Positions 25,443 to 34,432 are shown, counted from the stretch's first letter. The stretch is DNA of 64,000 nt from Candidatus Saccharimonadota bacterium (GCA_017514045.1 JAFWLS010000018.1:38073-102072), one strand, 5' to 3'. The notes: a model not told the origin generated them from the sequence alone. Made by a program: numbers and translations.

Positions 25443-27602
25443 ATGTCCTTGTTAAGCCCAATCTACTACGTGTCATTAATCACAATTGCATTCGTAGCGG
25501 TCTACATCATCCGTGAGTACAAAGGCGTCAAAGCCTTGAGCGAGGGACCGCCTGAGTGGGGCATGTCAGAGCTCGCCGGACGCATACGCAAAGGCTCTCA
25601 AGTTTTTATCAAGTCAATCTTCAAAGTAATCATCCCGGTCGCCATTGGTATTGCGATCTTGCTTAGTCTGTTCGTGGAATCATTCGGCGGCCTAGCATTT
25701 CTTGCTGGTCTCGTCTGCACTTCAATCTCTGTCATCGTCGGTATGAGCGTCGGGACATATACCAATGTTCGCGCAGCCGCTACGGCTCTCGCTAATATCG
25801 ATGAAGAAGAGAATGTCGCCACGACCAACACCGTCAACACTACGATAAAAGGTGGTAAAATCTGTGGTCTCATCGTCCACGCATCTTCCGTCTTCGCGCT
25901 CATCATCATCATGATGCTAACCGGTACTGAAACCATAGCGTCCGGACGCGGTATTGTCTCCACTGCTTTCGTGATACCCGTCGCAACGCGAATAACTGCC
26001 TATTCTTTAGGTTGGTCAATCGTTGCAATGTTCTGTCGCGTACCAGGAGGGATCTTTACTAAAGCTGCAGATATTGGTGCAGACCTTATCGGCAAAGTTG
26101 TTAACCACTTCAAAGAAGATGACCCAAAAAATCCCGCCGTTATTGCCGACCAGGTTGGAGACAACGTCAACGATATCGCTGCTAATGAAGCAGACTTAGG
26201 AGAAAGCTTCACGGCAACTCCAGTCACCGCCATTGTTACGGCTATTAATGCCTATGGTCTCATTGGCAACCGAAACCTGTTAACCGTCACAATTGCTTTC
26301 CCGCTCATTATGGCTGTCGCCGGGCTAATCAGTAGTCTTATCGGCTTAGTTTATGCCTCCAACGTAAAAAATAGCAAGAGCCCTAAGAGTCAGTTGAACA
26401 CTTCTATGCTAATCGCTGCCGGCGGAGCCGTAGTCGCCAGTTTTATTGCTTCCCTACTTCTGTTCGGTAACGCTAGCTCTCTGCCAGCTGAATTCAAGCT
26501 CGGCTGGGGATCACCTTTCGTTAGCACGGTTTGCGGAATTGTCGCCGGAGTCGCTATTGGCTTCATTGCGCAGCACTTTACCGACTTAGAGAGCAAGTGG
26601 TGCATCTGGGCCACCGAAAAAGCTAAACAAGGCTCGGCGCTCTATGCTTCGTTCGCACAAGCAGCGGGTTGGATATCCTGCTTCCCAGAAATTTCCGTAG
26701 TTGCAGTGCTTTCTTGGGTCGCCTGGTTGCTTGGTGGCCCTTATGGGCAAGCCGTCATGGCGCTTGGTATGCTATGCTTCGTAGCACAACCTATCAGCGC
26801 CGACGCCTTTGGGCCTATCTCCGACAACGCCGGTGGTATTGCTGAAGGGTGTCATCTACCCGAAAAAGTTCGAATCATTACCGATAAGAACGATGCTACT
26901 GGTAACGAAACCGCCGCTGTCGGCAAAGGCTTCGCTATTGGCTCATGTGGAGCCGTTGTGCTCTCTCAGATATCCACATTTATGCACGCTGGTGGCGAAA
27001 CCATTCTAGACCTCCTAAATGGCCATGTTATGTTGGGACTTCTACTTGGTGCTGGCCTTATGGGGACATTCTGTGGCCTACTCGCAAAATACACGCTCGA
27101 TGCTGCGGACGAAATGGCAGCAGAATGCCGCAAACAACTTAACGACAAAGATGTCAAAGCAGGTAAAAAAGCCCCCGATTATAAAGCCTGTATCAGAATC
27201 GCAACTGAAAGTGGTCTCAGAAAGATGATTGCCCCTGTGGCAATCGCTGTCGGAGCAACTGTTCTTCTTGGCTTTACCTTTGGGATAAAGACCTTAGGTG
27301 GATTCATGAGCGGGTTAGTACCAGTCGGTCTGGTTGGCGCAGTTTACTTCAGCAATGCTGGTGGTTTGGCCGACAATGGCAAGAAGCGTTTTGAAGCTGC
27401 CTTAGTCAAAGGCTATGAGCCAGGAACCGAATTTTACAACGATGCGCATGATGCTGCTACAATTGGCGATACCATCGGCGACTGGATGAAAGACGTCGTA
27501 GCGGTCTGTATCGACATCTTCATGAAAATCGTCGGTATTCTCGGCATTATGCTCGCGCCTATCTTTGCTCAGTATAACCTCTTCCAATTCCTGGGACTCT
27601 AA
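25443..27602 (+). CDS. hppA: Membrane-bound ion-pumping pyrophosphatase
   Basis: A 719-residue polytopic protein (about 16 TM segments) that couples PPi hydrolysis to H+ and/or Na+ export. Catalytic loops are 'ADQVGDNVNDIAANEADLGESF'-type, seen as 'DQVGDNVND', plus 'DAFGPISDNAGGIAEG', and the C-terminal 'HDAATIGDTIGDWMKD'. In 'GNETAAVGKGFAIG' the key position is Ala, not Lys, which marks the K+-dependent subfamily. DQVGDNVND replaces the commoner DNVGDNVGD, a mild variation. It is a single-gene unit with a terminator. Confidence 0.96.
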   Translation: MSLLSPIYYVSLITIAFVAVYIIREYKGVKALSEGPPEWGMSELAGRIRKGSQVFIKSIFKVIIPVAIGIAILLSLFVESFGGLAFLAGLVCTSISVIVGMSVGTYTNVRAAATALANIDEEENVATTNTVNTTIKGGKICGLIVHASSVFALIIIMMLTGTETIASGRGIVSTAFVIPVATRITAYSLGWSIVAMFCRVPGGIFTKAADIGADLIGKVVNHFKEDDPKNPAVIADQVGDNVNDIAANEADLGESFTATPVTAIVTAINAYGLIGNRNLLTVTIAFPLIMAVAGLISSLIGLVYASNVKNSKSPKSQLNTSMLIAAGGAVVASFIASLLLFGNASSLPAEFKLGWGSPFVSTVCGIVAGVAIGFIAQHFTDLESKWCIWATEKAKQGSALYASFAQAAGWISCFPEISVVAVLSWVAWLLGGPYGQAVMALGMLCFVAQPISADAFGPISDNAGGIAEGCHLPEKVRIITDKNDATGNETAAVGKGFAIGSCGAVVLSQISTFMHAGGETILDLLNGHVMLGLLLGAGLMGTFCGLLAKYTLDAADEMAAECRKQLNDKDVKAGKKAPDYKACIRIATESGLRKMIAPVAIAVGATVLLGFTFGIKTLGGFMSGLVPVGLVGAVYFSNAGGLADNGKKRFEAALVKGYEPGTEFYNDAHDAATIGDTIGDWMKDVVAVCIDIFMKIVGILGIMLAPIFAQYNLFQFLGL

Positions 27603-27611
27603 CCCAGAAAA

Positions 27612-27642
27612 ACAAACCCTCGCTTTTGCGAGGGTTTTTAAA
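27612..27642 (+). terminator. hppA terminator
   Basis: AAACCCTCGC, loop TTTT, GCGAGGGTTT, then TT. A 10-bp stem, bidirectional, also suited to the minus-strand ftsL-like gene. Confidence 0.9.
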
Positions 27643-27653
27643 TTCTTTGTTTT

Positions 27654-27971
27654 CTACTCCGCGTATCCGCTAACAACTCCGTCCACCATCGTCGCAGCCA
27701 CTTCGTTCGTTTCCATCGACGCGATGCTAGTAAGTCTAGCTCGCTCCAATTGTAAATCCTCTATCTCGGCTTCTAATTCCGCAATTCTTCCATCAACTTC
27801 ACTTAATTCGTAGTCATAGCTTGTTGCTTTTGTCCCCTGAGTTACATAAATCAAACCAATCACGAGCACTAATATGCCTAATATCACGCCCTGCGACACG
27901 CTTCCAAGTGTCTTTGGCGTATGACGGACAATGTTCCGATTTCGGACCCAAGTCGAACTAGATTCTCGCAT
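27654..27971 (-). CDS. FtsL-like division protein
   Basis: 105 residues with a basic N-terminus (~1-25), one membrane segment ('SQGVILGILVLVIGLIYVT') and a leucine/glutamate coiled coil ('LSEVDGRIAELEAEIEDLQL'). This is the layout of FtsL/FtsB septum-formation proteins, which activate FtsW-FtsI. It is downstream of rsmH, the classical place of ftsL. Sequence identity in this family is always low, so the call rests on topology and context. Confidence 0.65.
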   Translation of the reverse strand: MRESSSTWVRNRNIVRHTPKTLGSVSQGVILGILVLVIGLIYVTQGTKATSYDYELSEVDGRIAELEAEIEDLQLERARLTSIASMETNEVAATMVDGVVSGYAE

Positions 27972-28026
27972 ATTTTTCTCGCAATTTTCCTTTTATTTTT
28001 GTCTTATTTGATATATGTAACTTAGT

Positions 28027-28077
28027 CCGAGCCGGGTTATCCGGGACAGAGCAATAAGTGCTCCGGGTCCGGCTCGG
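28027..28077 (-). repeat. Large GC-rich hairpin between rsmH and ftsL
   Basis: CCGAGCCGG (28027-28035) pairs with CCGGCTCGG (28069-28077). Inside, GAGCA (28049-28053) pairs with TGCTC (28059-28063). No T-run follows on the minus strand, so it is not a classic terminator. It may stabilise or process the message, or attenuate ftsL. Confidence 0.6.
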
Positions 28078-28092
28078 GAAGGTCATAAATAT

Positions 28093-28182
28093 TTAACACA
28101 CTCTTTTTTTGACTCCGCAACCATCATAGTTGTGGCAGCCCTTTCGGGCCATGTCTCCCCCGTCCCCCAGTGGGTTAAACAT
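28093..28182 (-). CDS. Tiny ORF B, 29 aa, cysteine-containing
   Basis: A 29-codon ORF whose ATG overlaps the stop of ORF A (TAATG), suggesting translational coupling. The peptide begins 'MFNPLGDGGDMARKGC' and ends 'GCGVKKRVC', with three cysteines. No homologue is recognised. It could be a regulatory or antimicrobial-type small peptide, or the DNA may act as structured RNA. Confidence 0.35.
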   Translation of the reverse strand: MFNPLGDGGDMARKGCHNYDGCGVKKRVC

Positions 28183-28247
28183 TAGCAAAAGTTTACTTTA
28201 ACTTTTTGCGCACGACTCTTGTTGGAAACAACAATTTGCTTTGGCAT
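28182..28247 (-). CDS. Tiny ORF A, 21 aa, with Shine-Dalgarno
   Basis: A 21-codon ORF with a well-placed AGGAG (28254-28258) 6 nt before its ATG. The peptide is basic ('MPKQIVVSNKSRAQKVK'). It lies between rsmH and ftsL on the same strand, and ORF B overlaps its stop. Too short for family assignment; the Shine-Dalgarno and coupling are the evidence. Confidence 0.4.
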   Translation of the reverse strand: MPKQIVVSNKSRAQKVKVNFC

Positions 28248-28346
28248 GGTTTGCTCCTTTTTTATTTTTGTTATTTTTATTTTTTAACAATCCAAGGTTA
28301 AAGAAATGCTTCCCTCTTTTAACAAGATCCACACTCTTGTTTAATC

Positions 28347-29227
28347 CTAGTTCAGCGGCTTTCTCGCAGCTCTGAGTTTTGCACTTCTAGCCCTGGGGTT
28401 GCTAACTAATTCATTCTCGCCCGCAACTATTGGACTCTTATTGATGATCGTCAGTTCCGATTCTTCGCCGAAGCTCGACGCTTCTTTAAAGAAATTCTTT
28501 ACTAACCTATCTTCTAGACTATGAAACGTAATGATCGCCACTCTTCCGCCGGGGTTCAATACCTTAGGGATCATCGGCAATGTTTTTTCTATTAAACCCA
28601 ACTCATCGTTCACTTCAATTCTTAATGCCTGAAAGATTCTCGTTGCTGGATGCATCTTCGAATACCTAGACTTAGCCTTTATAAAGTCAGCCAACTCTAG
28701 CGTAGTCTCAAATGGTCGAGCATGCACAATCTCTCGTGCCAATCGTCTTGCATTGCCAGGTCTCTCTTCGCCATATTTTTCAAATATTTCTGCCAATTTT
28801 CCTTCTGGATAACGATTCACTATTTTCTCTGCCGTCAACTCCTGCGTCCTATCCATCCGCATATCCAGCGGTCCATCCGCACGAAAAGAAAAACCTCTCT
28901 CACGCTTGTCTAATTGCGGAGAAGAAACTCCAAAATCAGCCAGTACCATATCAAAGTTTTACCACACTCTACAATCTTCAACACTGAACTGTAAAAGTCG
29001 CCGTTTACAATTTCTATAGGTTCACCTAAGTACTTCCCTTTTAGAAACTCCACTGCAAACGAATCTCGATCTATCAAAACCGAGCCTTTATAATTCCGTG
29101 TCAAATCCAAAACTTCACTCGCATGCCCTCCATATCCAGCTGTGAGATCCAAGTATGTCTCATCGAGCTTAGGATTCAGGACTTCGAGTACTTCCGATAA
29201 TAATACGGGTTTATGAAGCTCTTCCAT
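28347..29227 (-). pseudogene. rsmH: 16S rRNA m4C1402 methyltransferase RsmH, frameshifted
   Basis: The N-terminal half ('HKPVLLSEVLEVLNP', 'DLTAGYGGHASEVL') and C-terminal half ('ADFGVSSPQLDKRERGFSF', 'NPGGRVAIITFHSLEDR') are both well conserved but lie in different frames. They join near 28951-28956. Adding one T to the short T-run restores 'GKTFDMVLADFGVSS' and a 293-residue protein of normal length. Either a one-base assembly error, a real inactivating mutation or, less likely, a -1 frameshift. Start chosen at the second ATG (29227), after a TATAAT -10. RsmH methylates C1402 in the 16S decoding region, close to the 16S insertion seen at the end of this window. Confidence 0.85.
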
Positions 29228-29249
29228 ATGATATATCATATTATATCAT

Positions 29250-29602
29250 ATGCTTCTTCTTTAGTTTGAGAACGCTTAACAAGAAATTTCAGCGTTTTTG
29301 TGTTTGTTCGATTTTTGTTTTCCCTTACACTAGATCTACCGCAATCTGTTGGAGCAAGCTCCGACTCATATTGCGGCCGTTGAGAGATTATTGTGTAACT
29401 GGTTGCAAGGTAACACCATATATCGTGTTACCAACAGAGTTTTAATTGGGAGGTGTTAGTTTTCAGAATGTACTCACGATTTTGTTGACGCGTATCGCTA
29501 AATTTAACCGCGCGCCAAAACTCCCTGTTAATCGTCCTCAAACCGATTTTAATGTACTTTCGTAGATTTTTGTGTTTCGTTTTTATTTATGACATCTACT
29601 TG
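29250..29602 (-). ncRNA. Possible structured RNA or long leader upstream of rsmH
   Basis: A good minus-strand promoter (TTGATT 29636-29631, 17 bp, TATACT 29613-29608) points at ~350 bp without an ORF. The predicted RNA has strong helices: GGTAACAC/GTGTTACC extended by bulged CTG-TTG pairing, CCGCAAT/ATTGCGG enclosing GGAG/CTCC, and GGGAG/CTCCC. rsmH has its own -10 just before its start, so this may be a separate RNA. I found no T-run terminator on this strand. No known family is recognised. Confidence 0.4.
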
Positions 29603-29674
29603 ACATTAGTATAACCACTTTGCAAACAAAAATCAAGTACTTTTTTGACTTTTTTGCAACATATTTTTAAAAAG

Positions 29675-29695
29675 TTATCCACAAGATGTGGAAAA
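29675..29695. other. Inverted pair of DnaA-box-like sites
   Basis: TTATCCACA (perfect consensus box) at 29675-29683, 3-bp spacer, then TGTGGAAAA (one-mismatch box on the other strand) at 29687-29695, in AT-rich DNA. It could be part of an origin or a DnaA-regulated promoter for the following gene. dnaA is not in the window. Confidence 0.45.
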
Positions 29696-29783
29696 GTTCC
29701 TTCCCTGTCTATTCAGAATCCCTTATAACGACCATAAGAAACCATTATGTGCTATAATTATGGAAAACTAAGAGAGGTATATT

Positions 29784-30761
29784 ATGGAATCATTTGATGT
29801 TTTTCAGTGGGCTAACGAAATAGATGAAGTCAAAAACAACGTTTCGGTTGAGCTATTTTTGTTCAACAAAAACTATACTCCATACAAAGTGCGTTATTCT
29901 GACAAACTTACCAGCTCCGTCAAGGCAATGTTTATGCAAGAAGCTGTTTCTTACATCATCAAAGAAGCCGACAATGGCTTAGAGTGTCGCGAATACGAAA
30001 AATCCGACGGCGAAGACAAAGTCGTCTATCGTACAAAGCTAGAAAATGTTGGCCGCGCCGAAACCCTCATCCACCTCATTGAAAACGAATATAAAGACAT
30101 AGACTTCTTCACCGACAACGAATATGAATTCAAAAAAATCAAAGGTATCATTGCGAAATTTACCTATCCAGGTGGAGACGACGGGACTAAAACATTCTAT
30201 ATCGCCAAAGCCCTCTCTGCTTCCTCTGCACTCAAAGGAGCAACTTCGTGGGAATTGAATGGAGAAAGTTTCGAACCATTCTCTGCCGAGGTCGCCATCA
30301 AAATGCCAGAAGATAATCAAGTTGCCATAATCGACGGTACTATCATAGTCTTTAATCAAACTAAATTTGAAGCTCTCTTTCAGTATGACTACAAATCTCA
30401 AGTTATTGCTGATGCCAAAGCCAAAGAACTCCAAGAAAAATATAAACTCTCCTTTGCCGAAGGATTAACTCTAAATGCTCTTCTCCAGGACCGCAAACCT
30501 CTACTTAAAAAAATCCAAAACGTCAATATAGCCGAAGCCATGACTCAGGAACAAATGATCGACTACTCTGATGATATGCAGCTTGACCTCATGACCGACG
30601 ACGACAAATCAATCATTATCATGGACGACAAAGATCTAACTATGTTTGTCAATCTCCTAAATGAAGACTACTATGTTTCCCCTATTACTGGCCTTCGCTA
30701 TGAAATCAAATCCAAAAAGCTTATGGGCGAACCTGACGGTGGTGAGCCTCCAAGAGGATAA
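29784..30761 (+). CDS. DUF4868 (KwaB-like) protein
   Basis: A 325-residue soluble protein that I recognise as resembling DUF4868, the family of KwaB from the Kiwa anti-phage system. The best matching stretch is 'EDNQVAIIDGTIIVFNQTKFEALFQYDYKSQ', read in parts, the strand-loop-helix before the C-terminal domain. In Kiwa, KwaB works with the membrane protein KwaA; no kwaA-like gene is adjacent. TGC-TATAAT lies ~30 bp upstream and the ATG has a GAGAGG Shine-Dalgarno. It stands alone, with uvrD converging from the right. Defence function is inference. Confidence 0.65.
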   Translation: MESFDVFQWANEIDEVKNNVSVELFLFNKNYTPYKVRYSDKLTSSVKAMFMQEAVSYIIKEADNGLECREYEKSDGEDKVVYRTKLENVGRAETLIHLIENEYKDIDFFTDNEYEFKKIKGIIAKFTYPGGDDGTKTFYIAKALSASSALKGATSWELNGESFEPFSAEVAIKMPEDNQVAIIDGTIIVFNQTKFEALFQYDYKSQVIADAKAKELQEKYKLSFAEGLTLNALLQDRKPLLKKIQNVNIAEAMTQEQMIDYSDDMQLDLMTDDDKSIIIMDDKDLTMFVNLLNEDYYVSPITGLRYEIKSKKLMGEPDGGEPPRG

Positions 30762-30843
30762 TAAGCCATCAAAAGAAGTACAGAGGACTTTAAATAATAA
30801 GAAACAAGGGCCGGCAGTATTCCCTGCCGACCTCTCATTTTTA

Positions 30844-32841
30844 TTATTCCCACACTGGTAGATCATCGTCCGGAAACGGATCGAAATCATCCGCATCAGC
30901 GAGCTCATCATATTCACCAGGGCCACCATACGGATCAAATCCAAGTTCAGTTAAGAATCTCGATGGCATAGTGTAATTACGCCCGCCAAAAGAGAATCTA
31001 GACTGCGCCCAAGTCAAAAACAAATCTTCCATAGCCCGCGTCATCCCTACATATGCCAACCGCCTCTCTTCTTCTAGATCTGCCTCTTGCTCGGCCCTAC
31101 TACTCGGGAATAAACCTTCTTCAAGCCCCACTACAAACACCACTGGAAACTCTAGTCCCTTCGCAGCATGTAACGTCATCAACGTGACCGTATTCTTTCC
31201 CGAAGTTTCGTCAGCACTCGACATCAATGCGGCATCTTCCAAGAATTCTTCTAACGTATCGTATTTCGAGGCATTATCGGCTAATACTGCCAGGTTATTT
31301 ATCCTGTCTTTCCCTGTTGGCGTTCCATCATCGAGTAAACTTGCAAAATCAAAATATTGCACCGCAAGTTCCACAATCTCTGTTGGAGTATCGCTCTCTC
31401 GATCAACCTTACTGAAGAAACCCGCTAATTTGCTCATACCAATCCTGGCTTTTGACGGTAAAGTCGACATCAACTCGTTATCGCCCAGACTGCCACCCTC
31501 ATCGAGATGAACAAATATTTTGTTCAAACTTTTTTCTCCTATCCCAGCAACCACATTTTTCGTCACTCTCTCTAGGGAAACTTTATCGCGCGGCGTTACC
31601 AGAAGATGCATAATCGCCAGTATGTCTTTTACTTCTCTTCGATCATAAAACCTCACACCACCTACAATCTTATATGGGATTCTATTATTAATAAAAGCTT
31701 TCTCAAAAGCATAACTTTGCGCATTCGTCCGATATAACACTGCAAAATCTGAAAACGATCGTTTATTCGACATCCGCATAATCTGTCGCGCTACATATTC
31801 TGCTTCATCAGACTCATCACGTGTCGTTTTAATTTCTACCGGATCGCCCTTCCCTGCTTTTGTATATAAAACCTTCTCTGAACGTTGCTTGTTTTGATTA
31901 ATAATTTTCTGACTTGCATCTAGAATATTTCCAGTAGAACGATAGTTTTGTTCCAGTTTTATTACCTTCGCTTCCGGAAAATCTTTTGTAAAATTCAAGA
32001 TATTCGTAAAATCCGCACCTCTCCAACTATATATACTCTGCCAATCGTCGCCTACCACGCATATATTTCGTTGTTCATTTACGAGCAGTTTTATCAACCT
32101 GTACTGAACGTTATTTGTATCCTGATACTCATCAATTAAAATGTGCTGAAATCTCTCTCGCCACTTCTTTCTAACCTCAACATTCTCGCTAAATAATTTC
32201 AGGGCCCTAAGCAGTAAATCGTCAAAATCTAACGCATCCGCCTCATCTTTATCTCTTTCATACCTAGCATATATTCTGGCAACCGCTTTTTGGTTAGGAT
32301 AAACCGCAGTTTCTGCATATTCAACCGGCCCCACTCCTTCGTTTTTTGCCTTAGAGATAATCGCAAGTGCCGCTTTTGGCTTTAAAGTCTTGTTGTCTAT
32401 CTCGAGCGCCTTCATAGCGCGTCTCACTACTGCTACTTGGTCTTCAGCGTCGTAAATAATAAAATTTTTATTCAATCCAGCGTGTTCATATTCTAAATGC
32501 AGTATTTTCACACATATCCCATGAAATGTCCCCATATAAGGCATAAATCCACGTGGTATATCTGCCTCTGCAAACACTCCGTCGCCATTTAGATCTCTTG
32601 TTGGAGCCAGTATCCTCCATAGCCTCTCTCGCATCTCGCGCGCCGCTTTATTAGTAAAAGTCACTGCAAGAATATTGTTCTCGCGCACCCCATTTTTTAG
32701 TAGATTCGCTATTCTGTATGTAAGCGTTCTGGTTTTACCACTTCCCGCGCCAGCCAAAATCAGCAAAGGGCCATTCAAACTCTGCACGGCATCGAGCTGT
32801 TGCGGATTCAGGCCCTTGAATATATTTCTGCTACCTTCCAC
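30844..32841 (-). CDS. uvrD: UvrD/PcrA superfamily I DNA helicase
   Basis: A 665-residue 3'-5' helicase for repair and replication-conflict resolution. Motifs: Walker A 'LAGAGSGKTRTLT', motif II 'LIDEYQDTNNVQY', motif III 'VVGDDWQSIYSWRGA', motif IV 'LEQNYRST', motif VI 'RRLAYVGMTRAM'. It is slightly shorter than PcrA (~720), with a reduced C-terminal tail that ends acidic. It starts 10 bp after the murA stop on the same strand, so the two are likely cotranscribed. Confidence 0.95.
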   Translation of the reverse strand: MEGSRNIFKGLNPQQLDAVQSLNGPLLILAGAGSGKTRTLTYRIANLLKNGVRENNILAVTFTNKAAREMRERLWRILAPTRDLNGDGVFAEADIPRGFMPYMGTFHGICVKILHLEYEHAGLNKNFIIYDAEDQVAVVRRAMKALEIDNKTLKPKAALAIISKAKNEGVGPVEYAETAVYPNQKAVARIYARYERDKDEADALDFDDLLLRALKLFSENVEVRKKWRERFQHILIDEYQDTNNVQYRLIKLLVNEQRNICVVGDDWQSIYSWRGADFTNILNFTKDFPEAKVIKLEQNYRSTGNILDASQKIINQNKQRSEKVLYTKAGKGDPVEIKTTRDESDEAEYVARQIMRMSNKRSFSDFAVLYRTNAQSYAFEKAFINNRIPYKIVGGVRFYDRREVKDILAIMHLLVTPRDKVSLERVTKNVVAGIGEKSLNKIFVHLDEGGSLGDNELMSTLPSKARIGMSKLAGFFSKVDRESDTPTEIVELAVQYFDFASLLDDGTPTGKDRINNLAVLADNASKYDTLEEFLEDAALMSSADETSGKNTVTLMTLHAAKGLEFPVVFVVGLEEGLFPSSRAEQEADLEEERRLAYVGMTRAMEDLFLTWAQSRFSFGGRNYTMPSRFLTELGFDPYGGPGEYDELADADDFDPFPDDDLPVWE

Positions 32842-32851
32842 AATTTTAGCC

Positions 32852-34432
32852 TCATAACGCTTCTATATCGGCACCTAATGTCTTAAGACGCTCAGAAAAG
32901 TCCTGATACCCACGCTTAATCATGTACACATTCCTGAGAATTGATACTCCAGGCGCCGCTAGCATTGCAAGCAGTATCACTACCGCTGGCCTAAGTGCCG
33001 GCGGAGCCATCATTTCCGCTGGTCGAAAATTAGTCTCACCTTCCACATACACTCTATGCGCGTCTAGGAGCTCTACTTTCACATTCAAATTAGATAGTTC
33101 TGTTGTGTATATTGCTCTATTCTCAAAAACCCAGTCATGTATCAATGTTCTTCCCTTAGCTGTCGCCGCTATAACTGAGAAGAAAGGCAAGTTATCAATA
33201 TTTAAACCAGGAAATGGCATTGGGTGAATCTTATCTACCGGTGCATGCAATTTAGCTTTCTTGATAGATAAATCCACCAATCTTGTCTTTCCATTTCTCG
33301 ATAAATATTCCTCTCCCCGTTCTATTCTCGCCCCCATACTCCTCAAAACTTCTAATTCCACTTCCAAGAATTCTATCGGAGCTCTTAACACGTCAATTTC
33401 AGACTTAGTTACTATCCCCGCCGCGATCAAACTCATTGCTTCAATCGGATCCTCCGACGGATAATATTCAACATTTTTGTCGATCTTACTCACACCCGTT
33501 ACCGTCAGATTTGTAGATCCAATCCCGTCAATTCTTACACCTAGTTTTTGCAGGAAGAAACACAAATCTTGCACCATATAATTCGACGAAGCTCCGACAA
33601 TATGTGTTTTTCCGGGATACTTTGCTGCAGCCATCAAGACGTTTTCCGTTACCGTGTCCCCCCTTTCTATCAGAACAATTCTTTTAGTCGGCCATCCCAT
33701 CTTCTCATTACGCCAGGCATTAGCGTTCTTCTCTACCGAAATCTTGTAGAATCCGCTTCGCCCTCTCGCATCGACTTCTACGCCAAATTCAGAAAGCGCT
33801 CTGAGATGTGGAGTAATTGTACGTGTTCCCAAAGAACATCCACCAGCGTACGGTAACATAAACTCGTTATATTTGTGCAACAAAGGCCCCATGAACATCA
33901 AAATTGATCGTGTTTTGCGCGCCGCTTCTACATTCATCTTGTCAAGCTCCAATTCATCTGGTGATATAATTTCCAAATCTCTTCCGTTGTTAATCCAGGT
34001 GATTCTCATCCCTATAGATTCCAACACCTCAACGATTCTCTGCACTTCTTCGATCTTCGCTAGACCGCGCAAAACAGTCTTACCAGCATTCAGCAGCGAA
34101 GCACACAACAGTCCTACTGCCGCATTTTTACTCGTATTGACTTCTATCTTTCCGTGTAAAACTTTACCGCCATGGATAACATAACTCTGGCTCACTTCAT
34201 CAGCAACAGAGAGAATTTGCCGTTCAAGCACCGAAGATAGCCTTCCAATCATGTCGAGCGAAACATTTTGCTGTCCCTTCTCTATCCTATGTATTGCTGA
34301 TTGACTAGTACCGGCCTTTTCGGCTAATTCCGATTGTGTCCATCCTCGTTCCAAACGAGCACGCTCAACAGCACGACCAATCCTTGCCTGATAACCGCCA
34401 GTAGTATTTACTCCACTAAAACTCTTTTTCAT
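32852..34432 (-). CDS. murA: HTH-MurA fusion: Xre domain plus enolpyruvyl transferase
   Basis: 526 residues. Residues ~14-70 form an Xre/Cro-type helix-turn-helix ('RLERGWTQSELAEKAGTSQSAIHRIEKGQQNVSLDMI', shown in parts). Residues ~85-526 are MurA, which transfers enolpyruvate from PEP to UDP-GlcNAc, the first committed step of peptidoglycan synthesis. Catalytic residues are kept: Lys-Asn in 'NTSKNAAVG' and the PEP-attacking Cys in 'GGCSLGTRT' (about C197). A typical MurA is ~420 aa, so the HTH is a true extra domain. TGA-TATAAT lies 6 bp before the ATG, predicting a leaderless mRNA. It could couple wall precursor supply to transcription (inference). Confidence 0.9.
   Translation of the reverse strand: MKKSFSGVNTTGGYQARIGRAVERARLERGWTQSELAEKAGTSQSAIHRIEKGQQNVSLDMIGRLSSVLERQILSVADEVSQSYVIHGGKVLHGKIEVNTSKNAAVGLLCASLLNAGKTVLRGLAKIEEVQRIVEVLESIGMRITWINNGRDLEIISPDELELDKMNVEAARKTRSILMFMGPLLHKYNEFMLPYAGGCSLGTRTITPHLRALSEFGVEVDARGRSGFYKISVEKNANAWRNEKMGWPTKRIVLIERGDTVTENVLMAAAKYPGKTHIVGASSNYMVQDLCFFLQKLGVRIDGIGSTNLTVTGVSKIDKNVEYYPSEDPIEAMSLIAAGIVTKSEIDVLRAPIEFLEVELEVLRSMGARIERGEEYLSRNGKTRLVDLSIKKAKLHAPVDKIHPMPFPGLNIDNLPFFSVIAATAKGRTLIHDWVFENRAIYTTELSNLNVKVELLDAHRVYVEGETNFRPAEMMAPPALRPAVVILLAMLAAPGVSILRNVYMIKRGYQDFSERLKTLGADIEAL

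Noticed and set aside
28945..28960. Programmed -1 frameshift in rsmH
   Set aside because: The zero-frame codons do not form an X XXY YYZ slippery site and no downstream stimulatory structure is evident; a missing base is simpler.
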